NCBI GenBank assembly: GCA_024405015.1 | Contig: JAKSPE010000003.1 | Coordinates: 1-64,000 of the forward strand | Length of the DNA stretch: 64,000 nucleotides | Origin: Sphaerochaetaceae bacterium | Lineage (GTDB): Bacteria > Spirochaetota > Spirochaetia > Sphaerochaetales > Sphaerochaetaceae | Direction: 5' to 3' | Shown here: positions 6,540-15,600 of the stretch, in pieces | Layout of the letters: the number at the start of each line of letters is the position of its first letter | Position numbering within the stretch: position 1 is the first letter of the stretch | Translations under genes and position numbers: made by a program | The notes under the pieces: model-generated | What the model was told of the DNA's origin: nothing | Seen by the model: only the letters and a program-made list of their open reading frames with translations | The model's database searches: none

Positions 6540-8992
6540 AGTTAGCCTTTTCAACCAAGAACGTAGACAGACAGTCATTTGCTGGACTCTGTCGCCTTGG
6601 CTATGACTATGGCATGGCCGGTTTTGAGATCTATGATGCTGTCGCAGAAAGAACAAAACATTCTGATTCTGTTCTCAGATCCGAGAAAATTTCCGAGGGT
6701 AAGATCCTGCTTTCCAACAGAGGACTTGAGGTTTCTGCCCTTGTGTATCCAGTAGCTCTCGATAAGAGCGAGGCATCTGCCAACGCACTTGTCCAGTATG
6801 TCGATATGGCATGTCTTGCCGGCATTGAATATGTCATTGTCACAATCGATGCTGATGTCGAGCCTCAGGCTCTTAAGGCAAAATATGCTGCTGCTGTTGC
6901 TAGAGCAGAGTCCCAGGATGTCGGAATCCTCTTTGAGACGACAGGTCCGCTTTGCACTTCTGAAAAGCTTCTTGCCATCATCAACTGCTTCCGCTCCACC
7001 GTCATCGGTGCATCCTGGAACACAAGAGGAACCTTCTTCGGAGCTGGTGAGAGTGCCGAGACCACAATCAAGACACTTGGTGCCTATATCCGCTATGTCA
7101 GACTTGGTGACAGAAATGGTGATGTCGATTGTCTGATCGGAGAGGGAAGCCTTCCTGTCGATAAGTTCCTCAACGCACTCAGATCTCTGAACTACGAGGG
7201 TTTTGTCACAGCCGACTGGAACAGTGAAGTCCAGGATGCTGATATTGTTCTGACCCACTTTGAGAACTTCATCTCAAGAGTCACGGAAAACAGAAAGAAA
7301 TCTCCAAAGCTTCAGGAGAACCGCTCTAAGACAGGAACCTTCCCATGGAAGAAGTATGAGGTCATTGATGCCACATTCGGTGATGTCCTTGATACCATGG
7401 CTGAGACCTATCCTGACCAGTATGCCTTCAAGTTCACAACACTTGACTATACACGAACCTACAGCCAGTTCCGTCGTGACGTTGATCAGATGGCAGCATC
7501 ACTGATCTCCATGGGTGTCAAGCCAGGCTACAAGGTAGCCATCTGGGCAACCAACGTACCTGCATGGTTCCTCACATTCTGGGCAACCACCAGAATTGGT
7601 GCTGTTCTCGTCACCGTGAATACCGCCTATCAGATCCATGAGGCGGAATACCTTCTCCGACAGTCTGATACCCATACGCTTGTCATGGTCGAAAGCTACA
7701 AGGATTCCAACTACAAGCAGATCATGGAGGAGCTCTGTCCTGAGCTTAAGGGCCATAAGAAGGGTGAGCCTCTGTATGCCGAGAAGCTTCCGTTCCTTAG
7801 AAACATCGTCACTGTCGGTTTTGACATGGAAGGTGCCATGAACTGGGAGCAGATGCTCGAGCGTTCTGACAGGGTCCCTATGGCAGAGGTCCGAAGAAGA
7901 GCATCCATGGTCAAGGCCGAGGATGTCTGTAACATGCAGTATACCTCCGGAACCACAGGATTCCCTAAGGGTGTCATGCTGACGCACCGTAACATCGTCA
8001 ACAACGGTAAGACCATTGGTGACCGAATGGATATGTCCACAGCAGATCGAATGATGATTCAGGTTCCAATGTTCCATTGCTTCGGTATGGTCCTTTCCAT
8101 GACAAGTATGATGACACATGGCGGTACACTGAGTCCTATCCCATACTTCTCACCGAAGTCCTCTCTGGCTTGTATCAATCAGGAGAAGATCACCTGCTTC
8201 AATGGTGTTCCTACCATGTATATTGCCATGTTCAACCATGAGGATTTCGCAAAGACCGATTTCTCTTATATGAGAACTGGTATCATGGCCGGTGCAAACT
8301 GCCCGGCAGACCTCATGAGAAGGGCATCGGTTGAGATGCACATGACAGAGATTCTTTCCGTTTACGGTGAGACTGAGTCATCCCCAGGTTGTACCATGGG
8401 TGAGGTCAACGAGGATCTTGACCACAGAGTTGAGACCGTCGGTTCCGCCTTCCCAGGTGTTGAATGTAAGATCATTGATCCGGAGACTGGTGCAGACCTT
8501 CCAGATGGCCAGAACGGTGAGTTCGTCGCTCGTGGTTTTAACATCATGAAGGGTTACTACAAGATGCCAGAGGCTACTGCCCAAACTATTGATGCCGATG
8601 GTTGGCTCCACACCGGTGATATCTGCTGCAGAACTCCTGATGGCTACTACAAGGTCACTGGACGACTCAAGGATATGATCATCCGTGGTGGTGAGAACAT
8701 TTACCCACGTGAGATTGAGGAGTTCTACCTCACAAATCCGAAGGTCCGTGATGTCCAGGTTGTTGGCGTAAAGGATAAGGTTTATGGTGAGGAAGCCTGC
8801 GCTTGGGTTGTCCTGCACGAAGGCCAGACTGCTGACGAGAAGGAGATGAAGGATTATGGCTATGCCTCCATGGCTAAGCATAAGGTTCCTCGCTACTTTA
8901 TGTTCGTTCCAGACTTCCCGATGAACGCAGCAGGAAAGATTCTGAAGTACAAGATGAAGGAGCAGTCCGAGAAGATGCTCGGTCTGGTCTGA
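6536..8992 (+). CDS. fusion: degenerate TIM-barrel isomerase domain + AMP-forming acyl-CoA ligase
   Basis: An 818-residue, two-part protein. Residues 1 to about 250 resemble xylose-isomerase/AP-endonuclease-like TIM barrels, but the ligand motifs are changed. The usual D-x-x-H reads SWNTRGTFF, the H-x-x-D reads RLGD, and the last Glu is in FVTADWN. Residues from about 278 form a complete adenylate-forming ligase: YTSGTTGFPKG (about 468), YGETES, GWLHTGD, GRLKDMIIRGGENIYP and the C-terminal catalytic Lys in AAGKILKYK. The ligase half should activate a carboxylic acid to its CoA ester. The context suggests branched short-chain acids. The barrel probably has a regulatory or scaffold role (inference). 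Confidence 0.88.
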   Translation: MKLAFSTKNVDRQSFAGLCRLGYDYGMAGFEIYDAVAERTKHSDSVLRSEKISEGKILLSNRGLEVSALVYPVALDKSEASANALVQYVDMACLAGIEYVIVTIDADVEPQALKAKYAAAVARAESQDVGILFETTGPLCTSEKLLAIINCFRSTVIGASWNTRGTFFGAGESAETTIKTLGAYIRYVRLGDRNGDVDCLIGEGSLPVDKFLNALRSLNYEGFVTADWNSEVQDADIVLTHFENFISRVTENRKKSPKLQENRSKTGTFPWKKYEVIDATFGDVLDTMAETYPDQYAFKFTTLDYTRTYSQFRRDVDQMAASLISMGVKPGYKVAIWATNVPAWFLTFWATTRIGAVLVTVNTAYQIHEAEYLLRQSDTHTLVMVESYKDSNYKQIMEELCPELKGHKKGEPLYAEKLPFLRNIVTVGFDMEGAMNWEQMLERSDRVPMAEVRRRASMVKAEDVCNMQYTSGTTGFPKGVMLTHRNIVNNGKTIGDRMDMSTADRMMIQVPMFHCFGMVLSMTSMMTHGGTLSPIPYFSPKSSLACINQEKITCFNGVPTMYIAMFNHEDFAKTDFSYMRTGIMAGANCPADLMRRASVEMHMTEILSVYGETESSPGCTMGEVNEDLDHRVETVGSAFPGVECKIIDPETGADLPDGQNGEFVARGFNIMKGYYKMPEATAQTIDADGWLHTGDICCRTPDGYYKVTGRLKDMIIRGGENIYPREIEEFYLTNPKVRDVQVVGVKDKVYGEEACAWVVLHEGQTADEKEMKDYGYASMAKHKVPRYFMFVPDFPMNAAGKILKYKMKEQSEKMLGLV

Positions 8993-9012
8993 GTTCCGTT
9001 TTCACAAGAATA

Positions 9013-9044
9013 GGGGGCAGCGCTTAAAGGTGCTGTCCTTTTTG
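9013..9044 (+). terminator. terminator of the LeuA-like/ligase operon
   Basis: GGGCAGC (9015-9021) pairs with GCTGTCC (9032-9038), with a G-U wobble, and TTTTT follows. It separates the first two-gene operon from the T-box operon. Confidence 0.75.
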
Positions 9045-9094
9045 TTGCAATAATGACATTTTGACGGATTCTGTTACGAAAGATCTCCATTGCC

Positions 9095-9127
9095 TTGACA
9101 TTGTTTGGTGTAAGTGGTAAACCACTT
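9095..9127 (+). promoter_or_regulatory. promoter with palindromic operator before the T-box
   Basis: TTGACA (9095-9100), a 17-base spacer and TAAACC (9118-9123) form a promoter that would start transcription near 9130, just ahead of the T-box. A palindrome, AAGTGGT-AA-ACCACTT (9112-9127), covers the -10 box, a typical repressor position. The HTH-cupin protein encoded first in the operon is the obvious candidate binder (inference). Confidence 0.55.
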
Positions 9128-9137
9128 TTAACAAAAG

Positions 9138-9417
9138 CTGTGACGAAGACGGAGCAGGAAATGTAGCATCAGCGAGCTGGGTACGGTGTGAGCCAGTTGT
9201 GAGAATCCTGTAAACCTATCACTTCCGAGCTGGAGAGGGAAAGCCTGAAAAGGTGAGTAGAGGTCTCCCGTGACTGCCGCGTTAGTGCATACGGCTTGAT
9301 GGAGCCTGAGTGGCGTAGAGATACGCAATTTGAGTGGTACCGCGGGTATCATATCTATGAAACGGATATGCAACTCGTCTCAAAGGAATTTAAAGTCTTT
9401 TGGGACGAGTTTTTTTT
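9138..9417 (+). ncRNA. T-box leader, probable isoleucine specifier
   Basis: A tRNA-sensing T-box leader. Stem I shows GCGAGCTGGG and GTGTGAGCCAG. The specifier position reads ATC (9218-9220), followed by the usual A and CTTCCGAGC, which points to isoleucine. TGGCGT-AGAG-ATACGC is a stem III. The T-box TGGTACCGCG is at 9335-9344, and its TGGT would pair with an ACCA tRNA end. TTTGAG (9329-9334) can pair with CTCAAA (9379-9384) as antiterminator. Alternatively AACTCGTC (9372-9379) pairs with GACGAGTT (9404-9411) before eight Ts as terminator. Uncharged tRNA-Ile should therefore switch the operon on. Confidence 0.93.
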
Positions 9418-9432
9418 ATTTTTGGAGGATGT

Positions 9433-11706
9433 ATGGATTCTACAAAGAACCAGCTTCAGGAAGTTGCTTCACGTATCAAGGAAATGCGTGAGATCATGGG
9501 CTTCACTGAGAATGCAATGGCAGAGAAGACCGAGGTCAGCCTTGGTGTTTATCGCGCATATGAGAGTGGACAGGCCGACCTTCCGTTCTCATTCGTACAC
9601 AAGTGTGCCGTTGCCTTTGGAATTGATATGCTCGAGCTTCTCGAGGGTCATTCCACCAGACTTTCTACCTATACTGTCACAAGAAAGGGAACTGGATCAC
9701 AGGCTGCAAAAGAGCTTGGTATCGACATCCAGGAACTTGCTCCAAAATTCAAGAACAAGATCGCTAACCCATACTGGGTCCGTTACGACTATTCAGAAGA
9801 GCTTCAGAACAAGCCGATTCATCTGGATACACACTCCGGACAGGAGTTCGACGTTGTTATTTCCGGTCAGCTGATGGTTCAGGTTGGAAACAACAAGGAA
9901 ATCCTCAATGAGGGTGACTGTATCTACTACAATTCATCCAATCCTCACGGAATGATCGCTGTCGGTGGTAAGGACTGTCTGTTCGTTGCTGTCGTTCTTC
10001 CTGGAGAGGAAGATGCAGATTCCAAGGACACCATCCTCAAGTCCATCGCTCCGGTTCCAGCAGAGAAGAAGCATCACCTTCTGGTTGAGAAGTTCGTTGA
10101 CTGCGTCGAGGACGAGAACGGATATCTTCAGGACATCAGTTTCAAGAACACCGATTCCTTCAACTATGGTTTCGATGTTGTCGATGCCATTGCTGACAAG
10201 TATCCAGACAAGCTTGCCATGATTCACCTTGATGTAAACAGAGTCGAGAGAAGATTCACCTTCATGGACGTCAAGAAGGAGAGTGCAAGAGTTGCCAACT
10301 ACTTCGTTTCCATGGGAATCAAGAAGGGTGACAAGGTCATGCTTGTTCTCAAAAGACACTACCAGTTCTGGTTCGCCATGATGGCACTGCACAAGATCGG
10401 TGCTGTCGCAATTCCTGCAACCTACCAGCTTAGAGAGCATGACTTCGTCTATCGTTTCAATGCAGCTGGCGTCAAGGCCATCATCTGTACTTCTGACGGT
10501 GACTGTGCACAGATCGTCGACAAGGTTCAGCATGAGTGTCCTACACTTGAGCTCAAGATGCTCGTTAATGGCTCCAGAGAAGGTTGGAAGGACTTCAATG
10601 CAGAGTATCCTCTGTTCAAGAGCTCCTTCCGAAGAACAGCTGACACTCCTAGCGGAGATGAGCCGGCTCTCATGTTCTTCTCCTCCGGAACAACAGGAAA
10701 CCCAAAGATGGTCGAGCACAAGCACACTTATGGCCTTGGCCACTTCGTCACAGCCCGCTATTGGCACTGCTGCGAGCCTGATGGACTTCACTTCACCATC
10801 TCCGATACCGGTTGGGGTAAGTCCCTTTGGGGTAAGCTCTATGGCCAGTGGATGTGCGAAGGTGCCGTATTCGTCTACGACTTCGACCGCTTCAGCGCAG
10901 CCGATCTTCTTCCACTGTTTGCCCAGTACCAGATCACAAGCTTCTGTGCACCACCTACCATGCTCAGAATGATGATCAAGGAAGATCTGTCACTGTACGA
11001 TTTCAGTAGTGTCAGACATATGACAACTGCAGGTGAGGCTCTGAACCCAGAGGTCGCCACACAGTTCAAGAAGGCTACAGGTCTTGATATTTACGAAGGC
11101 TTCGGTCAGACCGAGACAACTCTTACCGTCGGAAACCTCAACGGCGCCAAGATCAAGCTCAGCTCCATGGGTAAGCCATCACCAGCCTACAATGTCATGA
11201 TTGTCGACCCAGATGGAAATCCAGTTCCAAACGGTGAAGTCGGTGAGATTGTCATTGATATCTCAAAGGGTTCCCCAGTTGGTCTGTTCACACAGTATTA
11301 CAAAGATCCTGAGAAGACTGCAGAAGCTATGCATGATGGTCTTTACCACACAGGTGATACCGCATGGAGAGATGAGGATGGCTACCTGTTCTTCGTTGGA
11401 AGAACCGATGACGTCATCAAGTCTTCCGGTTACAGAATCGGACCATTCGAGGTCGAGTCTGTCATCATGGAGCTCCCATATGTTCTGGAATGTGGTGTTT
11501 CAGCCGCTCCAGATCCTGTTCGCGGACAGATCGTCAAGGCTTCCATTGTTCTGACAAAGGGTACAGAGCCAACCGAAGAGCTCAAGAAGGAGATCCAGAA
11601 CTACGTCAAGGAGCATACAGCCCCTTACAAGTATCCAAGACTTGTCGTATTCCGCGATGAGCTGCCAAAGACCATCAGTGGAAAAATCAAGAGAAACGCT
11701 CTCTGA
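9433..11706 (+). CDS. fusion: XRE-type HTH + cupin + AMP-forming acyl-CoA ligase
   Basis: A 757-residue protein with three parts: an XRE-like helix-turn-helix (about 1-65), a cupin sensor domain (about 100-190, with EFDVVISGQLMVQVG and a double-Asn NPHGM stretch) and a complete acyl-CoA ligase. The ligase motifs are FFSSGTTGNPK, YEGFGQTETT, YHTGDTAWRDEDGY, GRTDDVIKSSGYRIGPFE and TISGKIKR. The EGFGQTE form is typical of the medium/short-chain (ACSM-like) subgroup. The start at 9433 follows GGAGG and lies 16 bases past the T-box terminator. It likely activates a branched short-chain acid, and the HTH may let it bind DNA, but both are inferences. Confidence 0.9.
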   Translation: MDSTKNQLQEVASRIKEMREIMGFTENAMAEKTEVSLGVYRAYESGQADLPFSFVHKCAVAFGIDMLELLEGHSTRLSTYTVTRKGTGSQAAKELGIDIQELAPKFKNKIANPYWVRYDYSEELQNKPIHLDTHSGQEFDVVISGQLMVQVGNNKEILNEGDCIYYNSSNPHGMIAVGGKDCLFVAVVLPGEEDADSKDTILKSIAPVPAEKKHHLLVEKFVDCVEDENGYLQDISFKNTDSFNYGFDVVDAIADKYPDKLAMIHLDVNRVERRFTFMDVKKESARVANYFVSMGIKKGDKVMLVLKRHYQFWFAMMALHKIGAVAIPATYQLREHDFVYRFNAAGVKAIICTSDGDCAQIVDKVQHECPTLELKMLVNGSREGWKDFNAEYPLFKSSFRRTADTPSGDEPALMFFSSGTTGNPKMVEHKHTYGLGHFVTARYWHCCEPDGLHFTISDTGWGKSLWGKLYGQWMCEGAVFVYDFDRFSAADLLPLFAQYQITSFCAPPTMLRMMIKEDLSLYDFSSVRHMTTAGEALNPEVATQFKKATGLDIYEGFGQTETTLTVGNLNGAKIKLSSMGKPSPAYNVMIVDPDGNPVPNGEVGEIVIDISKGSPVGLFTQYYKDPEKTAEAMHDGLYHTGDTAWRDEDGYLFFVGRTDDVIKSSGYRIGPFEVESVIMELPYVLECGVSAAPDPVRGQIVKASIVLTKGTEPTEELKKEIQNYVKEHTAPYKYPRLVVFRDELPKTISGKIKRNAL

Positions 11707-11720
11707 TAAACGGGGTGTCT

Positions 11721-12512
11721 ATGAAAGTTACATGCTTGCAGATGGATATGAAGTTCGCCTGTCCACAGGAGAACTTCAAGAAGGCTGAGGACCTGGTTCG
11801 CCAGGCCGCTTCCCAGGGTACGGACGTTGCAGTTCTCCCTGAGACCTGGAATGTCGGATTCTTCCCAAAGGAGAATCTCGACACTTTAGCTGATGACAAT
11901 GGAAAGAATGTGAAACAGGTATTCTCAGCTCTTGCAAAGGAGCTGGGAATCAATATTGTTGCGGGCAGTGTTGTGAATCGAAAGGCAGATGGTATCTACA
12001 ACACCGCTTTTGTCTTCAACCGAGAAGGCGAGTGCGTTGCCGAATATGACAAGGCTCATCTCTTCTCTCCGATGGATGAGGACAAGTTCTTCAACAAGGG
12101 AACTGCAAATGCAACATTCGAACTCGATGGACACAAGTGTGGAATCATCATCTGTTACGACGTGAGATTCCCTGAGTGGACAAGAAACATGACGGTCAAG
12201 GGCCTTGATATCCTTTTCATGGTATCCCAGTGGCCACTTGTCCGAGTGCCACATCTGGATGCTCTCACAAAGGCTAGAGCCATTGAGAACCAGATGTTCG
12301 TCGTCTGCTGCAACTCTGCAGGTAAGGCTGGACAGACCGTCTATGGCGGAAACTCCTCCATCAATGATCCTTGGGGTGTCACAATTGCACATGCAATTGG
12401 CTCAGAACAGGAGATTATTTCTGCAGATTGTGATACAACAATTCTTGACGGCATTCGAAGCAGCATCAACGTCTTTGCTGACAGAAGGCCAGAACTTTAC
12501 AAAGTAAACTAA
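11721..12512 (+). CDS. carbon-nitrogen hydrolase, omega-amidase-like
   Basis: A 263-residue nitrilase-superfamily amidase. The catalytic triad is visible as Glu in VLPETWN, Lys in YDKAHLF and Cys in IICYDVRFPEW. The last motif fits the Nit2/omega-amidase branch, which hydrolyses 2-oxoglutaramate or 2-oxosuccinamate left by glutamine or asparagine transamination. That would fit its place immediately before an aminotransferase gene, by pulling amino transfer forward. The ATG at 11721 has GGGG five bases upstream. A GTG six bases earlier is less likely. Confidence 0.86.
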   Translation: MKVTCLQMDMKFACPQENFKKAEDLVRQAASQGTDVAVLPETWNVGFFPKENLDTLADDNGKNVKQVFSALAKELGINIVAGSVVNRKADGIYNTAFVFNREGECVAEYDKAHLFSPMDEDKFFNKGTANATFELDGHKCGIIICYDVRFPEWTRNMTVKGLDILFMVSQWPLVRVPHLDALTKARAIENQMFVVCCNSAGKAGQTVYGGNSSINDPWGVTIAHAIGSEQEIISADCDTTILDGIRSSINVFADRRPELYKVN

Positions 12513-12534
12513 TTTTCGGTAAGGAGAATACATT

Positions 12535-13629
12535 ATGGAATACAATTTCCCGGTAACAAGAACAACAACTCCTAAGCAGAGACCTGCTGACGAGACAAAG
12601 CTTGGATTTGCCAGATACTTCACCGACCACATGTTCTGCATGGATTGGGACGAAGGCCAGGGCTGGCATGATGGTAGAGTCGTACCACACGCACCACTTC
12701 AGATCGAGCCGGCATCATGTGTACTCCACTACGCTCAGATGATGTTTGAAGGTATGAAGGCTTACAGAACAGCTGACGGAGAGATCCAGATCTTCAGACC
12801 AGACATGAACGCAAAGAGAATGGCTCGCACAAACGAGAGAATGTGCATCCCTGAGCTCCCAGAGGAAATCCTCATCGCTGGCGTCAAGGCTGTCATCAAG
12901 GAAGACATCGACTGGGTACCAAAGGCTCCTGGAACAGCCCTTTACATCAGACCATTCATCTTCGGTGATGAGGTCTCATTCTCTGTTCTTCCTGCAAAGC
13001 ACTACAGATTCCTCATCATCCTGTCACCTACAGGATCCTACTATGCTGCAAACGACGGCGGACTTTCCACAACAAGAATCTACGTCCAGAAGAAGTACAT
13101 CCGTGCCGCCAAGGGTGGTACAGGTTACGCAAAGGTCGGTGGAAACTATGGTGGTGGAATGAGAGCTTCTCAGGATGCTATGAAGTTCAACTGCAAGGAC
13201 GTTCTCTGGCTCGATGCTCAGGAGCACAAGTATGTTGAGGAAATCGGAACCTCCAACGCCTTCTTCATGATCGGCGATGAGGTCATCACAGCTCCACTGG
13301 ATTCCGAGACAATCCTCCCTGGTATCACAAGAGACTCCGTCATCCAGCTTCTCAAGCACTTCGGCATCAAGATCACAGAGAGAAAGCTCTCCATCGATGA
13401 GATCATGGAAGCCAGTAAGAACGGAACTCTCAAGGAGATCTTCGCTTCCGGTACTGCTGCAGTCATCTCCCCAATCGGAACACTTTGTGTTGAGGGAACA
13501 GACTACATGGTCGGCGACGGCAAGGTCGGTCCTGTTGCTCAGAAGCTCTACGACAACCTCTACGGTATGCAGACAGGTAAGGTCGAGGACTTCATGGGTT
13601 GGGTCTACAAGCTCGGTCTCAAGGCCTGA
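12535..13629 (+). CDS. ilvE: branched-chain amino acid aminotransferase
   Basis: A class IV, PLP-dependent aminotransferase of the long (type II) bacterial BCAT form, 364 residues. It interconverts valine, leucine or isoleucine with their 2-oxoacids using glutamate/2-oxoglutarate. Diagnostic stretches are FEGMKAYR, RPFIFGDE, GYAKVGGNYGGG (with the PLP-binding Lys), EEIGTSNAFF and FASGTAAVISPIG. AAGGAG precedes the ATG by eight bases. Within the T-box operon it would catalyse the last step of Ile/Val/Leu formation from 2-oxoacids made by the oxidoreductase downstream. Confidence 0.96.
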   Translation: MEYNFPVTRTTTPKQRPADETKLGFARYFTDHMFCMDWDEGQGWHDGRVVPHAPLQIEPASCVLHYAQMMFEGMKAYRTADGEIQIFRPDMNAKRMARTNERMCIPELPEEILIAGVKAVIKEDIDWVPKAPGTALYIRPFIFGDEVSFSVLPAKHYRFLIILSPTGSYYAANDGGLSTTRIYVQKKYIRAAKGGTGYAKVGGNYGGGMRASQDAMKFNCKDVLWLDAQEHKYVEEIGTSNAFFMIGDEVITAPLDSETILPGITRDSVIQLLKHFGIKITERKLSIDEIMEASKNGTLKEIFASGTAAVISPIGTLCVEGTDYMVGDGKVGPVAQKLYDNLYGMQTGKVEDFMGWVYKLGLKA

Positions 13630-13640
13630 TCGGATTGGAT

Positions 13641-14285
13641 ATGAAAAGAGTTACACTGTTTTGCGGACATTATGGCAGCGGAAAGACAAACATCGCTGTG
13701 AACTATGCCTTGGCTTTGCGGGAGAAGGGACTTGAGGTTGCCATTGGTGACCTTGATATCGTGAACCCATACTTCCGCTCCAAGGACAGCTCCGATGAAC
13801 TCAGAGCCGCTGGCATTGAGGTCATTGCCCTTCCGTTCGCAAACAGCAGTGTAGACCTCCCGTCACTTCCAAGCCAGGCATATTCCCTGGTGCAGAACCA
13901 TGCCCGCTATGCTGTTTTGGATATTGGAGGTGACGACAGAGGAGCCTATGCACTTGGACGTTATGTCCCGTACATTCTGGAGGAGAACGACTACGAAATG
14001 GTCTATGTCGTGAACTTCTACAGACCTCTTACCACAACCGTCCAGGAGGCGGTTGAAGTCATGGGTGAAATCGAAACTGCCTGCAGGATGAAATTCACCG
14101 CAATCGTCAACAACTCCAATCTGGGAGCTGAGACGACAGCTGACGACGTAAGGGCAACCATGGCCAAGGCGCAAGAACTTGGTAGGGTCACAGGACTTCC
14201 TGTGCTGGCAACCACGGCTGAAATGAGTGTTGCAGAGGGCGATATGATTCCTCTGAAACTCCAGAAGAGGCCATTTGAAGCTTAA
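13641..14285 (+). CDS. P-loop ATPase of unknown role in the oxidoreductase operon
   Basis: A 214-residue nucleotide-binding protein with a clear Walker A motif, GHYGSGKTN, near its N terminus, followed by DLDIVNPYFRSKD (a conserved signature of this family) and a Walker B-like YAVLDIGGDDRG. Similar genes occur beside 2-oxoacid:ferredoxin oxidoreductase genes in clostridia and are annotated only as ATP-binding protein. A role in maturation or control of the complex is possible but unproven. The ATG at 13641 lies 12 bases after ilvE. Confidence 0.8.
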   Translation: MKRVTLFCGHYGSGKTNIAVNYALALREKGLEVAIGDLDIVNPYFRSKDSSDELRAAGIEVIALPFANSSVDLPSLPSQAYSLVQNHARYAVLDIGGDDRGAYALGRYVPYILEENDYEMVYVVNFYRPLTTTVQEAVEVMGEIETACRMKFTAIVNNSNLGAETTADDVRATMAKAQELGRVTGLPVLATTAEMSVAEGDMIPLKLQKRPFEA

Positions 14286-14327
14286 GTCTGAACTTATGTT
14301 TCATACAAATAGAATAGGAGTTTTGCC

Positions 14328-14534
14328 ATGGCAAAAGTAACCTTTAACGAAGACATCTGTAAGGGATGTGGACTTTGCGTTGATGCATGTCCAAAGCACA
14401 TCCTTGCACTTGCCAAGGATAAGATTAACAAGAAGGGCCACAATCCTGCAGTCATGACTGACCAGGAGAAGTGTATCGGTTGTGCATTCTGTGCAACAAT
14501 GTGTCCGGATTGCGTGATTACGGTGGAGAAGTAA
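14328..14534 (+). CDS. 2x[4Fe-4S] ferredoxin subunit of the 2-oxoacid oxidoreductase
   Basis: A 68-residue ferredoxin with two classic cluster motifs, CKGCGLCVDACP and CIGCAFCATMCP. In four-subunit 2-oxoacid:ferredoxin oxidoreductases this is the delta subunit, which passes electrons between the TPP-bearing subunit and free ferredoxin. AGGAG precedes the ATG. The alpha subunit gene starts one base after its stop. Confidence 0.95.
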   Translation: MAKVTFNEDICKGCGLCVDACPKHILALAKDKINKKGHNPAVMTDQEKCIGCAFCATMCPDCVITVEK

Positions 14535-14535
14535 T

Positions 14536-15600
14536 ATGTCAGAGAAAGTTTTGATGAAAGGAAATGAGGCAATTGCAGAATCTGCAATCAGATCCGGTTG
14601 TCTCTGTTACTTCGGCTATCCTATCACTCCGCAGACGGAGCTTGCCGCCTACATGGCCAAGAGAATGCCGAAGATCGGAGGAGTCTTCCTCCAGGCCGAA
14701 AGTGAGATCAGCGCCATCAATATGGTCTATGGTGTTGCAGGAGCAGGCAAGAGAGTCATGACAAGTTCATCCTCTCCAGGAGTCTCCCTCAAGCAGGAAG
14801 GCATTTCCTATATCGCCGGAGCTGATCTTCCAGCAGTTATCGTAAACGTCCAGAGAGGCGGTCCAGGCCTTGGTGGCATCCAGCCATCCCAGTCTGACTA
14901 CTTCCAGGCAACCAAGGGTGGTGGACATGGTGACTACCATCTGATTGTTCTCACACCTTCCTCTGTCCAGGAGATGGCAGACCTCACAAGCCTTGCCTTT
15001 GATCTTGCTGACAAGTATCGTGTTCCAGCTATGCTTCTTGCTGATGGTACCATGGGTCAGATGATGGAGCCTGTCCTCCTTCCTGAGCCACATGATGTGA
15101 CTGTTGAGAAGTCTTGGGCTGTCTGTGGTACACAGATGAAGAGAGAGCACAACATCATCAACTCTCTGTACCTTTCTCCAGAGGTTCTCGAGAAGACAAA
15201 CTTCGAGCGTTATGAGCGCTATAAGCAGATTGAGGAGAACGAGGTCCGCTACGAGAGTTACCTGATGGATGATGCAGAGTACTGTATCGTCGCTTTCGGT
15301 ATCGCAGCACGTGTTGCCAAGAACGCAATCACAGCAATGCGCAAGGAAGGCATCAAGGTTGGTCTCATCCGACCAATCACCGTCTGGCCATTCCCAGTCA
15401 AGCCGATTCGCGAGGCTGCTGACAAGGTCAAGGGTTTTGTCTGTGTTGAGCTTTCCATGGGTCAGATGATCGACGATGTCAAGCTCGCTTCTGAGTGCAA
15501 GAAGCCTGTCGTGCTTTGCAACAGAGCAGGTGGAATGATCCCAAGCGTTGATCAGATCATTGAGACAACAAAGAAGATGATTGAAGGAGGGGCAAGATAA
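14536..15600 (+). CDS. vorB: 2-oxoacid:ferredoxin oxidoreductase alpha subunit (VorB type)
   Basis: The 354-residue alpha subunit of a ferredoxin-linked 2-oxoacid oxidoreductase. The pyrimidine-binding domain shows GNEAIAESAIRSGC, YFGYPITPQTEL and EISAINMVYGVAGAGKRVMT, followed by SSSPGVSL and the transketolase-like C-terminal domain. Sequence features and gene order match the branched-chain (2-oxoisovalerate) VOR group rather than pyruvate:ferredoxin oxidoreductase. The reaction is reversible: oxidative decarboxylation gives acyl-CoA, CO2 and reduced ferredoxin, and the reverse fixes CO2. The stop overlaps the next start (TAATG). Confidence 0.92.
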   Translation: MSEKVLMKGNEAIAESAIRSGCLCYFGYPITPQTELAAYMAKRMPKIGGVFLQAESEISAINMVYGVAGAGKRVMTSSSSPGVSLKQEGISYIAGADLPAVIVNVQRGGPGLGGIQPSQSDYFQATKGGGHGDYHLIVLTPSSVQEMADLTSLAFDLADKYRVPAMLLADGTMGQMMEPVLLPEPHDVTVEKSWAVCGTQMKREHNIINSLYLSPEVLEKTNFERYERYKQIEENEVRYESYLMDDAEYCIVAFGIAARVAKNAITAMRKEGIKVGLIRPITVWPFPVKPIREAADKVKGFVCVELSMGQMIDDVKLASECKKPVVLCNRAGGMIPSVDQIIETTKKMIEGGAR

